A stretch of 64,000 nucleotides of DNA from Brachynemurus nebulosus (Eukaryota; Arthropoda; Insecta; Neuroptera; Myrmeleontidae). Shown in pieces: positions 22,808-36,352 of this stretch. The DNA is taken from contig JAPWDM010000001.1 of the NCBI GenBank assembly GCA_035578155.1, forward strand, positions 161,607,498 through 161,671,497, read 5' to 3'. The position numbers were made by a program, and so were the translations under genes. The notes beneath the pieces are model-generated. The model was not told where the DNA came from, made no database searches, and worked only from the letters and a program-made list of their open reading frames with translations. Every line of letters begins with the position of its first letter. Positions within the stretch are counted from its first letter, which is position 1.

Positions 22808-22900
<93 letters not shown>
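22483..22900 (+). mobile_element. Microsatellite-bearing element, copy B (truncated)
   Basis: Starts AAATACCCCTGTCGCAGC and includes ATAGCGAATTTCCGTTTAT, GACGTGTCTGGCTGAAGAAC and TTCGTTCGAGAGTTATCGTG, followed by (CA)n at 22806-22829 and (TA)n at 22830-22900. It matches copy C inverted. The part that should follow the microsatellite is missing: a hAT-like element begins at 22901, and the sequence after the next (TA)n (24467 on) is unrelated. The overlapping frames at 22574-22828 and 22641-22947 are not genes. Confidence 0.75.
22830..22900. repeat. (TA)n microsatellite, left part
   Basis: Pure TA run continuing from (CA)n and interrupted at 22901 by the hAT-like element; it resumes at 24242. 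Confidence 0.95.
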
Positions 22901-22903
<3 letters not shown>

Positions 22904-23252
22904 TGGCGGTTATTCCAGGTATGCGGGGTAGGCGCCGCTTACCCTAGCTGTTTCTTAAAAACTGAAATAAATTTATAACGAAAATAACATTGTTTACAAA
23001 ATAATTTAAATATACAATAGATTTACCTTACATTATTGCATATATATTGCACATTAGAATGCATATATTATACCAATTATACATACCTAATTATGATATA
23101 CCTAAAATGCATAAATATGGTCCACAGTACGTGTTACATATAGACACGATCAACAATAGACCCTGTAGCCAGTCTATGTAGCTGTGTATAGGACGTACAT
23201 ACGCATATGTACCTACTCAGCTATGCGATCATCATCTGAGCATATCCGTGTG

Positions 23253-23505
23253 TACTGAATCTGCATATGTATATTATGTATCTGTGCAGTTGTATTAGTG
23301 GTTTATAATACTGGTAGTCCTTTGGCATGGTAGGCACCAGGATCGGCGCATATCGTATATTCGATAACAGTCGATGTAATGGCTATACTGAATCTACATA
23401 TGTATATGTATATGTGCAGCTGTATTAGTGGCTTATAATACCGCATAGTTCTTTTCCATCGTAGGCACCAGGCTCGGCGCTTATCGTATATTCGATAACA
23501 GCCGA
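23253..23505. repeat. Two-unit tandem repeat, about 133 bp
   Basis: The units start with TACTGAATCT at 23253 and 23386. Each contains TGTATTAGTGG, GTAGGCACCAGG, TCGGCGC and TATCGTATATTCGATAACAG. Divergence is modest. Confidence 0.8.
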
Positions 23506-23977
23506 ACTAACCAAATCTTAACTTGTGCTCTACTCACCTCAGCTTTTAAATTTTTTAGCATGCTTCCTATACTTATAAATTTATCGTTGCTGTCAACTGT
23601 GATTTGATTATTAAGATTTTATTACCTACTGTCTTTTTTTTAAATGACTAAAAAACAACGGTTGCGTTATTAACACAACATAAAGTAATTAACACAACTT
23701 TTTTTAAGGAATATTGACGAAAATAATTTTTCTTTAGACTATTGAAGGTAATTTAAATCGTGTTTATTTAGCCTCATAAAAATATTGCTGGTGTTTTACT
23801 TTGACTGTGAAAGAAAATTTATTCCATATTTTTATATTTTTCCTGAATCTTATATTTTCTACAACTCAGTTTGTTACAAAAAAGCGTTTGCACATCATTT
23901 TCCAAACTTCTTTTGATAAATATTCTAAAATTAGGTGGTTGTTTGATACCAAAAAAGCTTTTCTCTTGTATGTTATT

Positions 23978-24157
23978 CAGGCCCGGACTTAGCCTAAGTG
24001 GCGCCCGGGGCAAGGTCAAAAAATGGCGCCTCTGTAGAAAAAGTATTTCCTTTTTTCCTCCCAAAAAGCAAGTGACGAGCAAAAGAAGAAAAAAACCTCA
24101 CATACCTAATTTTGGCGCCCCTCAAAACCTGCCGCCCGGGACACGTGACCCGCCTGC
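23978..24157 (+). mobile_element. Short hAT-like repeat with GGCGCCCGGGG, copy 1
   Basis: Begins CAGGCCCGGACTTAGCC, then GGCGCCCGGGGCAAGG, TAGAAAAAGTATTTCC, CTCCCAAAAAGCAAGTGAC and GCCGCCCGGGACACGTGACC. A homologous copy at 58751-58915 keeps the opposite terminus (inverted: CAGGTCGGGATTTAAGG), so the two together define a short family with hAT-like CAGG ends. Confidence 0.6.
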
Positions 24158-24238
24158 TATTTTAGTACCTCTTTACACATTAAGTGTGATTTACCTTTTT
24201 GAAAGCGCATACCCAGTCTTAAAGCTCACGAGCCGCCA

Positions 24239-26406
<2,168 letters not shown>

Positions 26407-26676
26407 TTAAGGAATTGATTCTGTTAATAAATGAAAAAAAGCTAAATCAGCATAATCTAAAGATAAAATTCTTATTATCAAGCCCAACTGTCTCAAAGTT
26501 GACAGAGCAATAATTTTCTTCAAATCATACTCGTAATTAGCCCCCAATCCAGCCATAAATATAGTTAAAACTGATAACAAAAGAAGTAATTTTCTCAAAT
26601 AAGTATTTATAAATAATAAATTAAAACGAATCAACAAATAAACTCCCGCAGTAACCAATGTCGAAGAATGAACCAT
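26407..26676 (-). pseudogene. ND5: NUMT: nuclear fragment of mitochondrial NADH dehydrogenase subunit 5
   Basis: The minus-strand frame reads VHSSTLVTAGVYLLIRFN, LTIFMAGLGANYEYDLKKII and ALST.RQLGLIIRIL, then LAFFHLLT. This is the conserved core of ND5, the proton-pumping membrane subunit of respiratory complex I. Two AGA codons (26491-26493 and 26470-26472) and two ATA codons give Arg and Ile in the standard code. With the invertebrate mitochondrial code they give Ser and Met, restoring the canonical SQLGLMMSIL motif. The match starts abruptly near 26675 and is lost after HLLT near 26425, so about 250 bp were transferred. It lacks the rest of the roughly 570-residue protein, is flanked by nuclear repeats, and cannot function in the nucleus. 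Confidence 0.93.
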
Positions 26677-26964
26677 ATTTCTTGTTGAATTTTATTTTAA
26701 CTGAAATTTTGCATAAAAAAAGTTTTGCAAAAATTACTCCCCTAGCTTTTTGTAACTAACGGATAATATGGTGAATACAAATGAGCTTATTTAGTCAAAT
26801 AGTTATTTGTATAACAAACTGCAAAATAAAGTGTTTTTTTCACGAGTTTTACAGTTGATCAACTTACTTGGCATGTGTTTGCATACAATTGTAAGAAAAA
26901 AAATTAACAATCAATATAGGAAAACAATCTCAAACTATAAGTTTTATACCTATGTTAAAAAAGT
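26677..26964. other. AT-rich spacer, nothing recognised
   Basis: Between the NUMT and the pogo-like element; no features seen. Confidence 0.4.
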
Positions 26965-26966
26965 TA

Positions 26967-27853
26967 GGGTAAGTGCGGGAGAGATGCCGCAGTAGCCATA
27001 GTTCGTCCGTTGATTGATAGATAGCGTTATTAATGGATTATATGTTTAAAATAACTTACTTATTTAACTGTATATGGTAACATTTATGATTAGTCCATCA
27101 GTTTAGTAATTATCCAACTTTTTATTATTGAAAAGTAAGTTTTTTAACATAATATTTTATCAAGGATTTAATTCATTAGAGTTTAAGAATGTATATTTCA
27201 TTGTTTGAATGCAAAAGAGTTTTGTTATTAATTTAGGTATACAAGTATTTGAAAAGTACTGTATAAAATTTTAAGTTGGAATTCCGCACTATGCTTATTA
27301 TAGCAACATGCGGCATCTATCCCAACAAAAAGGAGAGATGCCGCATCATATTACATATTAAAAACATAGACTTATACCTTAATTATGCAATTTTTTTTTT
27401 TTGAACTGTAAATTATACCACGTAAATATAAAAGATCCATTAATGGATCAGGAAGAGCCCTCATATTAATGAAGATAACGAAAATAATGATGATTGCCTA
27501 TGTATTAAATGTTTTGAAAGGTACTCAGAAACAAAAAAAAATGTTGACTGGTTAAGATGTATAAAGTGCCAAAAATGGTTACATATGGCATGCATCATGT
27601 ATGGAGATGTGTGTAAAATGCAAAATTTTTAATATGAACTATGCGGCGTCTCACCTTCTTTGATGCGGCATCTCTCCCATAGGTGTGGGATAGACGCCGC
27701 TTTGCAGGCTTTACAAAAATGTTAATCATGAATCCTTTATGACTCAAAATTTAAAATTGTTTTATTGTGTACCAAATTTCAAATCAATTAAATGCATACT
27801 TTAAGAATAATTAAGTGTTTTCAAAATGTGAGGCATCTCTCCCGCGTTCACCC
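26967..27853 (+). mobile_element. Pogo-like non-autonomous DNA transposon, copy 2
   Basis: An 887-bp element with ends GGGTAAGTGCGGGAGAGATG and GGGTGAACGCGGGAGAGATG, flanked by TA (26965-26966 and 27854-27855). It is the inverted homologue of 76-1027, a little shorter. It carries an open PHD-type zinc finger reading on the plus strand (27444-27632). The transposase catalytic region is missing, so it would need enzyme supplied by a full-length relative. Confidence 0.85.
27444..27632 (+). pseudogene. C-terminal PHD-type zinc finger of a pogo-like transposon protein (fragment)
   Basis: After an upstream stop at 27441-27443 the frame is open for 62 codons to TAA at 27630-27632. From 27492 it reads DCLCIKCFERYSETKKN, then VDWLRCIKCQKWLHMAC, then IMYGDVCKMQNF. 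The zinc ligands follow C-x2-C-x15-C-x2-C-x4-H-x2-C, with Trp two residues before the His, as in the PHD fingers at the C-terminus of some insect pogo/Tigger-type proteins. The last ligand pair is incomplete (a single Cys in VCKM). There is no ATG for the domain and no transposase upstream, so it is a remnant; the sister copy at 330-545 has a frameshift. Domain type from ligand spacing; origin inferred. Confidence 0.7.
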
Positions 27854-27865
27854 TACTTTAACATA

Positions 27866-28256
27866 GGGCAGACTGAGGTGTAACTGGCCACTTTCATTAA
27901 CTGGCCAGTAGCCACTTTGAAAGTTTGAAATAAGATTTACGTCATTGTTACGCCATCTGTTTCTCTTTTCGTGCATCATTTTATAACGATCTTATATTTT
28001 AGTTACTTTTTTTGTGTTGCAAGTTTCTAAATTTGGTGGCCAGTTTCTACTTAATTTGTACTATTTGAAGTTTTTAATAAAAAAATTATTATTCACTATT
28101 TTAACTGTTTAATTAAAAATCTTATAAAAGTAAAAATATACATGCCTTTTACATTTATATTGAGAAAACACTGATCTGAAAACTCGTTTTCACACAACAC
28201 TAAATTAAAGTTGTAAAAGCGCTTAAGTGGCCAGTTACATACTGCTAAGTTTACCC
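27866..28256. mobile_element. TA-flanked MITE with GTAACTGGCCACTT ends (391 bp)
   Basis: The ends read GGGCAGACTGAGGTGTAACT and GGGTAAACTTAGCAGTATGT, both continuing into AACTGGCCACTT, with TA at 27864-27865 and 28257-28258. It lies 10 bp after pogo-like copy 2. The GGG start and TA duplication match the other pogo-type ends in this window, but it has no coding trace. Confidence 0.75.
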
Positions 28257-28258
28257 TA

Positions 28259-29078
28259 TTTGTTTTAAATTCTTCATAGATGACTATGGCTTGTATTGTA
28301 CTGTCACTGATAAAAAGCGTGATAAAAAGTAAATACTTTTTTTTTTCCCGCGTGAAAAAAAGTAAGCCATAAGTTATAAAGTTAACTTTTTAATTCAGAG
28401 AATTATCGCATGATCTGATTATCAAAATAATATAAATGCTATGAGCGATAAATACAGAAGTAATATAGGTACTGCTGTTCACTGAATTATCTTTTTAATA
28501 AATACTGAAAAAGTTTTGCATATGTATCCAATATTTATATAGAAATGATTGAAACGCGTAATTACACAAACTGAACAAATACTCGTATGAGTGGGCAGCA
28601 ACATATTTGACAAGAACTTCAATCATTTCTCTCGTCTGCTGGTAAGAAAAAAAATATCTCTTGAAAATATTCATCACAAAAAAATGTAAGAAAATACTTC
28701 AAGTTGTTGTCTGCGATAACAGCCAAGTACATAGATACTGACAAACAGAAAAGGTAGAAATCTTATAGACGGGCACAATATTATGTAGGGTTCATTGAAC
28801 AAATTTACTCGGCTACGTAAAAATTCACTGAGCTGTACTTTTATTATAATATTTATCAACAGATATAAAGATTTGAACATGTACCATCTATCTATTATAC
28901 AACAAAAAAAATTTCTGGATTAAGTAAACATCCTTCAACATACATTTAAAAATGAAAATAAATTGAAAAAACGCTACGACAACATGGTTGTAGGATTTTC
29001 TCAACTCGCAGCTAGCGTCGCGTTTCGTAACAAAAGCTTCAAACTTTTCTTCGAATATTTTAAATTAAAATAACTGAG
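28259..29078. other. AT-rich stretch, nothing recognised
   Basis: Two short minus-strand open frames (28495-28880) have no family resemblance and are not supported. Confidence 0.4.
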
Positions 29079-29152
29079 GATCGTGTGGTCTAATAGGGGA
29101 CAAGACACCTGGTTAGTTATCAGGAGATCCTAGGTTCCAGTCCCAGCCGACC
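29079..29152 (+). tRNA. tRNA-like sequence (pseudogene or SINE head), Thr-type AGT anticodon
   Basis: An A-box-like TGGTCTAATAGG (29086) and a B-box-like GGTTCCAGTCC (29133) lie 47 bp apart. An anticodon arm CCTGG-TTAGTTA-TCAGG would present AGT. The acceptor stem GGATCG/CGACCC and the T stem CTAGG/CCCAG each carry a mismatch, and the T loop has C for the usual purine. A functional tRNA is unlikely. A decayed tRNA gene or the tRNA-derived head of a SINE fits better, though no SINE body was recognised downstream. Confidence 0.5.
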
Positions 29153-29972
29153 CAGTTTGATATTTTTTCAATCACTATGTGCTTTTTAATTAACATATGG
29201 ATTTGGTCATACCTACTAAAGAAAGAGAGTGTTCAGGTTTCAGTTTAGCTGAACGTTAAGTGATCATATGAATACTAACGTATGTTTAAATACGAGCAAA
29301 AGTTCGCCATACATAGTAATGTTTCACAAGTACTCGATAATATTTGAAATTAATCCAAACATTAAGTGTAAAAACTTTTTGGATGATGGAAAAGTCCTAT
29401 AAGTACGACTTGTTTATGACACGCGGTTAATACGAAGTGTATGCAAAAAGTCAAAATCTAGTGGTTATTGGAGGTGGGGATGAAAATTTTTTTATTAAAT
29501 TCCCCCCGCCGCCATAATTTATATTTCAAATCATCTCTACTCACTGTAACGACATACTGCGAAGTTAAAAAAAATTCTACAATATTCATAAGCGCAATAA
29601 TAAAGGTCTTTTGACAATTTAAATTTTACCATTTATAAAAAAAATTTATCCTTAAATAATGGGAATCTTTTATCCAAATTTTATTGCTTTTCATAAACCG
29701 GATGTCTAGAAAAAATCTGAACTTGCCTTTTAATGCCCCATATATTGAATTATTGAGGACTAATTTGGTTTCTTTAGCCCAAATAGATTCAAATTTCTCT
29801 CTTCGTTTATTTACTATTTAGACGAATTTTTGTTACTGTAAATGATTTCTTATGACACTAATATTTATCTCATAAGACGTTGTTTTATTTCCAATATTCT
29901 AAGAAAACTGTTACAGTGTTATCTCGCCACAAAGGCATATTATTTTGACACGATAGAAAATTTCATCATACA
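29153..29972. other. AT-rich stretch, nothing recognised
   Basis: No repeat boundary or coding frame recognised before the hAT-like end at 29973. Confidence 0.4.
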
Positions 29973-30572
29973 CAGGATCGGCTCAACCAAAAGCGGCGCC
30001 CGGTGCAAAGTTGACTGGCGGAGTTTTGAAACAATTTTTATACAACAAAATAACAATTTTGTTGCATTTTGTTAGTTTTACATTGCACAAATTCCTATAG
30101 TGGCAAACGATTTGGCAATTTTGAATTAATAGTACGTCCTTATGGGACAGCGATTATTCATTCACAATGGTAACAAAAATTTGAATACCCTCCTCAGTCC
30201 AAGTGCACTTTTAATTTGAACGAAATCATTAAACTTTTAATATATATTTTCTTTCTTTAACTTGATTTCGACTATAGTAGATATTTAAAAGTTTCTGGCG
30301 TTGCAAATGACAACAAAACTCATGAAACATTCTAAACAAATATCTTATTTCCGTGTCTGGACATTAATAATAACATATTAACCCTCATATATTCAAAAAT
30401 TGTGTAGTATTTTATGTCGACTACAGTGGACGTTTGGAACGAGGAGGATACAATTCAAATAAATACTGGAATACAAAACTCGATGACAAAATTTGGTTTC
30501 ATTAAAGAGGTTACATGTTTTTTTTTTTTTTTTTTTTTTAGCAAAAAAACTATCGATTTTCGATTTGTTTTT

Positions 30573-32330
30573 TGCTTAATAAGAAAATATAATTTATTCC
30601 AACTTTTAGCATATTAGGGTAAAAGCCCCGTTTGTGGAACGCGATCCAATAGAAAAACAGTTTTGACATTTATATCTTAATGAAGTTATTTCTGAAAGAA
30701 ACGTCTGATAACAAAAATTATTATTAATAGAATGATTGTTTTTCAATTTAAATTCATCTCACATTTAATGTTTCTTTACTTAATTAAAGAAATACATATA
30801 TAAATTAAACAGTTTTTGCTAAATGTGTCTCTTTTGCGTTTGATCAATGCTTATTTATAGAAACACATGCCTTATAAATTTCAACATTTTCCAGTTAATT
30901 TTCGAAGTTAGCGCAATAAAACTATACAAATAATTTTTATTAGTCCAGTTAAGAGATTATAAGAGCTAAATCATCTTTTTATTCGGTTTAAATGTAATTT
31001 ATATATATGTGTATTTCTTTGAGTACACATATAACCTGTGTATTTAACTAAAATCATGTACGTAAAATAACTAAAAATTTATATTATAAATAGTTTTAAT
31101 TTCTTTTTGAGTCTAAAATATTTACTTACTGCTTTAAAATCGTAAAATTTTTAATATTTTTTTTATTTCGGAGCGTATCGTCAATTGATAAATAAAAAAA
31201 TATTGATTTAAAGTTGCAAAATTTTATTAATAATGAAAAATTGTCGCCATTTTGATAAGTTAGTTTAGAAGGTTTAGAATTGATTAGAACTTTACCAAAA
31301 TACATAGATGGCGAAACAAAATATAGTATTTTTCTGTGGTATTTTGGTATATTCTGTGATTTTGGTCGTTTATTTTATCGAATATTTAAACCATTCTATA
31401 TTTTTTAATTTGACATTCTATTTACTACTAGATGTCACTCTATGTCATAGAGTGAAAAGATGGCAAAAGATGTGTCTGATGTATCTCATGTTCGTACATA
31501 CGTGTTCTTTTTTAGGTGTCAATGTGCTGATTTTTTAAAGGGTGTTAATATTTTCTGTCCGTTTTTTTATAGATGTCAACAAATTATAAAACAAAACATT
31601 AATAAATCAAAATTTTTGGGTTATATTTTCTTAAAAACATATTCATTGGATTAAAAAAACTTGGTTTCATGCTTATTAAGAAAAAAAAATGGGTGTTTAA
31701 TTCATTTATTAATTTTTGTAAGCAAGTTTGATGAAATACCTAAAAATAGTGTTCCACAATCGGGGCTTTTACCCTATATATTATTTTGAAACACTGTAAA
31801 AAATTTTTCATAGGAAAAGAATAAAAATTAGGCTATTGGCAGCTACATGTCGAAAATCGCTGAATTTTCACCATAGGCAGAATAATTCATGAAACTCTTA
31901 TCTGAAATCAAAAAACAAAATTTTTTCTGTTAGTAGATGTTTATGGCTTGAAATTGAACGACGGGTTTTAAAAAAAAAGAAATTTCAATTCTAGACAGCG
32001 TATTAAAAAAAATTTTTGATTTTCGGTAAAAGTTTTCATGTTTCTCGTTGATTTTTTGTATTTGTAAAATAAGATGTAATGAAGGGAAAGAGTAATCCTT
32101 CGTTCAAGTACAAGTCATAAGCATATCCACTAACAGAAAAAGTTTTGTGTTTTGATTTCAGATGATTTCATGAGTAACTCTTTCTACGGCACAATATCAG
32201 CGATTTTTGAAAACTGGCTGCCAATGGCCTAATTATCATTTTTTTTTCATAAAATTTTTTTACAGTATCTCAAAATAATATATAATTAATAGGCTAAAAG
32301 TTGGAATAAATTATATTTTCTTACGATACT
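30573..32330. repeat. Foldback 1, left arm broken by the 30617-31774 element
   Basis: The left arm is 30573-30616 plus 31775-31944 and the right arm about 32116-32330. Examples: AATTTATTCCAACTTTTAGC at 30591 against GCTAAAAGTTGGAATAAATT at 32293, and ATTAGGCTATTGGCAGCTAC near 31827 against its diverged complement near 32220. Removing the element restores a continuous arm, so the foldback is older than the insertion. Confidence 0.75.
30617..31774. mobile_element. TA-flanked element, GTAAAAGCCCC family, long form (1158 bp)
   Basis: The ends read GGGTAAAAGCCCCGTTTGTG and GGGTAAAAGCCCCGATTGTG, flanked by TA (30615-30616, 31775-31776). The first ~190 bp correspond to the short MITEs at 8405-8643 and 32772-33001, which look like palindromic derivatives of this end. 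No transposase motif in the short open frames at 31308-31654. It interrupts the left arm of the foldback described at 30573-32330. Confidence 0.8.
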
Positions 32331-33045
32331 GATCCTTAAAATAGTATACTTATATTAACTTTATTTTCATTTTTTGTTTTTCTCACTTATTTCACTTGCC
32401 AAATTATATAAGATTTCACTTACGGATTTGTGTACATAGAATGAAAGTTAGAAAAAGATAAGATATCATTAAATTAGGTATAATTAAATAATTTTTACCA
32501 ATAATTTTTTATTTGACCCACCCATTTCAATTCATATTTTTATGATACCGAGGTAGTAACATACCACAGTAAGGTATCATAAAAATATGAAATGAAATGG
32601 GTGGGTCAAATAAAAAATTATTGGTAAAAATTATTTAATAATACCTAATTTAATGGTATGTTATCTTTTTCTAACTTCCGTTCAGTATACACAAATCCGT
32701 AAGTGAAATCTTATATAATTTGGCAAGTGAAATAAGTGAGAAAAACAAAAAATGAAAATAAACTTAATATAGGGTAAAAGCGCCCTTTGTGGAACGGTAT
32801 CTAATACTGGAACAGTTTTGACATTTACATATTTATTTCTTTAATTAAGTAAGGAAACTTTAAATGCGAGGTGAATTTAAATTGAAAAACAATCATTCTA
32901 TTAATAATAATTTTTGTTATCAGACGTTTCTTTCAGAAATAACTTCATTAATATGTAAATGTTCATAATTAGATACCGTTCCACAAAGGGGGCTTTTACC
33001 CTAGGTACCTACTATTTTAAGGATTAGTATCGTATAATTTCTTTA
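32311..33045. repeat. Foldback 2, right arm broken by the 32772-33001 MITE
   Basis: The left arm, about 32311-32549, pairs with 32572-32769 plus 33004-33045. The inner arms are close to identical, for example TTTTTATTTGACCCACCCAT (about 32506) against ATGGGTGGGTCAAATAAAAA. The loop is about 22 bp. The MITE at 32772 splits the outer right arm. It overlaps the right arm of foldback 1 at 32311-32330. Confidence 0.8.
32772..33001. mobile_element. Palindromic TA-flanked MITE (GTAAAAGCCCC family), copy 2
   Basis: The ends read GGGTAAAAGCGCCCTTTGTG and GGGTAAAAGCCCCCTTTGTG, with TA at 32770-32771 and 33002-33003. 230 bp, mostly inverted-repeat sequence, closely related to 8405-8643. Confidence 0.85.
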
Positions 33046-33226
33046 AAGGACAGCTAGCGTGATAAATTGAAAAGAGATATTAATGACGTCATTTCTAAAC
33101 TAAAAAAATATACTTTAAAATTTTTTTGAAAATCACATTTATGATCTTGGTTTAACAAAATCGTCGCGGGGCTTTCAAAGACGTGGGGCCTAGTTGCAAC
33201 GTTTGTACCGCCCTCGGCCGGCCCTG

Positions 33227-34188
33227 ACCATATGAAGTTGACATTGGTATATATAGATATACATGTCTCGACATTTTCATTTCCACTTTTCTTTTTTTAT
33301 TCGCTATAGTTTCAGACAGGAGACAAATATGACATCTGTCGGTTGGAATTTTGTTAAATTATATACACCATCCAACTCATACATACATAAATACGTAGGT
33401 GTTTTGTACATGACGGTTTCGTCCAAAGAAATCACCAAAGCAACCAAGCAACAGATGTGAAACGTATGTACGATATGTATGTATTTACTAACATTACCAA
33501 TATTTCTACTACGTACGGGGTTGTGTATAATGTAGTCAATTTTATTCTAATGCATATTTATAATATCCGTGATACAGACCATGATTTTCATGTAAATGCA
33601 AAGTGGGAAATAAAATGAATGTAGTAACTTGCATCGCTACCGTTAACCGTATAAATGAGTTTATTTTTAGTGCCACAGTGGAAAAAATGCATGTACCAAT
33701 TTTATTTAGTGATGAGACTGTTCTTGTGACCGCTGCTACTGAAAACATTGTTACTTGCACTGAATAGAGAACGTACTGCTCTGTTCTTCAACTTAACTAC
33801 TCTTTTAGAATATTTTAAACAGTGGTAAGTACATAGATTGAAAACACTGTCATTTAAATAGAGCAGAGAAAAGTTAAAGAGCAGGGAAGATATTTGCTTT
33901 TTTAGTTTTTTTTTTTTTTTCTTTTTTAAATATCTTTTACTCTTAAACATTTTTAACTGTGATAAGGATTATACCATAGATATTGGATAAAATTTTAAAC
34001 TTTACTTGCTATTACGCTTACAATTAGATGTATTCTCTTTTCACAAAATACTATTAAATCTATTATTTTTATAGTATAATAGTTTATTACAGCAACATTC
34101 TGAATTTGAAACAAAACTGTTTCTTCTAGGTATTTTGATTTTTATTTTAAATTATTGTAGTACCTACCATAATATTATGCACTAAGAG
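33227..34188. other. AT-rich stretch, nothing recognised
   Basis: Short open frames of low complexity; no repeats recognised. Confidence 0.4.
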
Positions 34189-34673
34189 CACAGCCAAAAA
34201 ATTTGTGTTAAAATTAACACATTATAATATTATAATATACAATCTCAAGAAAGCTTACATGATTTTTTGTAACTGAATCTGTAACAAAATAACCTTAAAA
34301 TGTAAGAAATTGTTTCATTTTTAAACGTTTAATAAAACTATATTCGTCAATAACTGAAAAAACTTATAATTTTTCGGTTTTGTTTAAAAATAAGAACTAC
34401 TCTAATCTTTTTTATTATATATATTTTGGTAGATATATATTCTAATGTAACTTACGTACTTATAACATTCTTTTGCTTTACACAAAGATTGTGTTACTTC
34501 TTTGTTGTTCAAAACAGGTTAACATTTTTATTCCGTTAAATCGAAATTTGCGTGAATATTTTCATTTAACACAAACACGAAATGTTACATTAACGCAGGA
34601 TTGTGTTACTTACTTAACACAAAAATTCTATCCACTAGTTTTTTTTACGCAGAACACAAATTTTTTTACTGTG
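34189..34673. mobile_element. MITE with AAAAAATTTGTGTT ends, copy 1
   Basis: The ends read CACAGCCAAAAAATTTGTGT and CACAGTAAAAAAATTTGTGT. The right part (around 34590-34665) is the inverted homologue of 56881-56970, sharing TTTACGCAGAACAC and GTGTTACTTA-type segments. A target duplication is not evident here. A longer copy lies at 56865-57942. Confidence 0.65.
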
Positions 34674-35963
34674 AGCTTATTAACCAAGGTAATTATACAA
34701 TAACAAAAAAAATTTGGCAACAGAAAAAAGCAAACTGTGATTACATCACTGCTATTATACAAACAACTTTCTAGCTTAATTATTCTTTATGATCGGTGCT
34801 CACTAAAAATCACTATTACCTAACTACACCTCTAATACTAGTACCAGTGAAAAGGATGTAGCAACCAAATAAGGTACACGGCCCACTGTACATTATGTAT
34901 AGGATGACTGTTTATTGTTCTTTGAGCGTACATTAACAAACGTTTAAAAAGAGGCATTAAAAAATTAGGTATAAATTCCAGTATACAAGCAGGCATTCCT
35001 GGATTTACGTTGATTTGTATTACGTCAGACAATATTTTACGTTGGGTTACGTTTTCCAGTTACATCAGCAGAGCGCAAGCGTGGCCCCTTCTCTTCTAAG
35101 TGTTACAACTTCGAAAATACTTCGAACTTCAATTAATAGCAATATTGTTGGTGTTGCTCAGACATGTATGAAAACAAGGAAAAATAAGTTAAATAATCCC
35201 GATATGATTTAAGGAAACAAAGTTAAGAAAACGCACGTTTTTTAAAGAAAAATCGGGAAGTTTATTGAATTGGTGTGAAGCGTATCTTAAAATTGAGAAT
35301 AAAGGAATATTTAGACAAATTTTTAAAAAAAAAAAATATTTCACAGTGGTGGTGTTACAGCTGAAAGCAGAAAGTTGTAACCTTGGTTTTACGCCGTACA
35401 AACTACAGGTCTCAAATCTCAACCAAAATCTAAAAGTAAAATGTTTATCGTCAAAGTACCTACATAGGTTTTGCATGACAAAGAAAAAAAAATTTTAAAA
35501 AACAAAAAAAGAAAACTAAAATCTCATGTAACACCCAGTAAGTTAAAGAATATTCCTGCGTGAAATACAAATCAAAAACCTATTGTGAGAAAATCGCGTT
35601 TAAAATCGTTCATTTGCGCTCGGTAACATTTGGAGCGCTATATTTATTTGTACTATAGAAACATCTTTTATTCGAATTCAGATCTAAACATTTTGGAGCA
35701 TATTCTATGAATATCAAACTAATTTTTTAAGCAAAAAAATTTCATTTTACTTAATTTTTCTCCCTTAAGACTTAGGTATAATATCAATTTGTGTTTTTAT
35801 AATTGAAGAGGTGGATTCCGAAACGCGCTAAGTCACTTTTTGCAATTTTTCAGGAAATGTAAAAAACTATCTAGGTAGGCAAATGTAATAATCGGTTTAA
35901 ATTATTTTCAGGTTCTTAGATACTAATTATTATTGATGTTATTTAGTTGTTCTTATTTATATA
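34674..35963. other. No gene; one short inverted-repeat partner
   Basis: 35787-35847 (containing ATAATTGAAGAGGTGGATTC) is matched in inverse orientation at about 39166-39220. The rest is unremarkable, and the overlapping frames around 35189-35498 have no domains. Confidence 0.4.
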
Positions 35964-36352
35964 TGTTATAGTCAAACACCGAAGCTCCGGCGTTCCTAGG
36001 TTTGCCTAGTCAAACCTCAGGTCTGACATAACGTCTTAGTCAAAGTTCAAACGAATAGCGCTTTTCTACCTTTGACTAACGAATTTTTGGTTAATCCTAG
36101 GAGAAACTAATTTGGACAGTCAAACGCCAAAATTCAATTTGATGAAATCGGGGTTTGACCAGTCAGACCTAAATTATTTAATTATTAGCTATAATAAAAG
36201 AATATTTGTAATTTTAACTGTTTTAGGAATGAATAGGATATTTTAGGAATGAATTGACAAGTAATCACAACAAGAAATAAAATTGGTTATTGTTATTTTG
36301 TATCATGAAGATATGTAATAAATGAAAAAATAAAAAAAAATTACTCTTTATT

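Larger units (their letters stand above)
29973..33226. mobile_element. Probable old hAT-like element (3.25 kb) containing nested elements
   Basis: The left end CAGGATCGGCTCAACCAAAA runs into GCGGCGCCCGGTGC. The inverted right end reads CAGGGCCGGCCGAGGGCGGT. The CAGGGCCGGC form is common for hAT termini. The 8-bp flanks (ATCATACA and ACCATATG) agree at 5 of 8 positions, compatible with an old duplication but not proof. Inside are two foldbacks and two GTAAAAGCCCC-family elements. The two ends could instead belong to separate elements. Confidence 0.4.
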
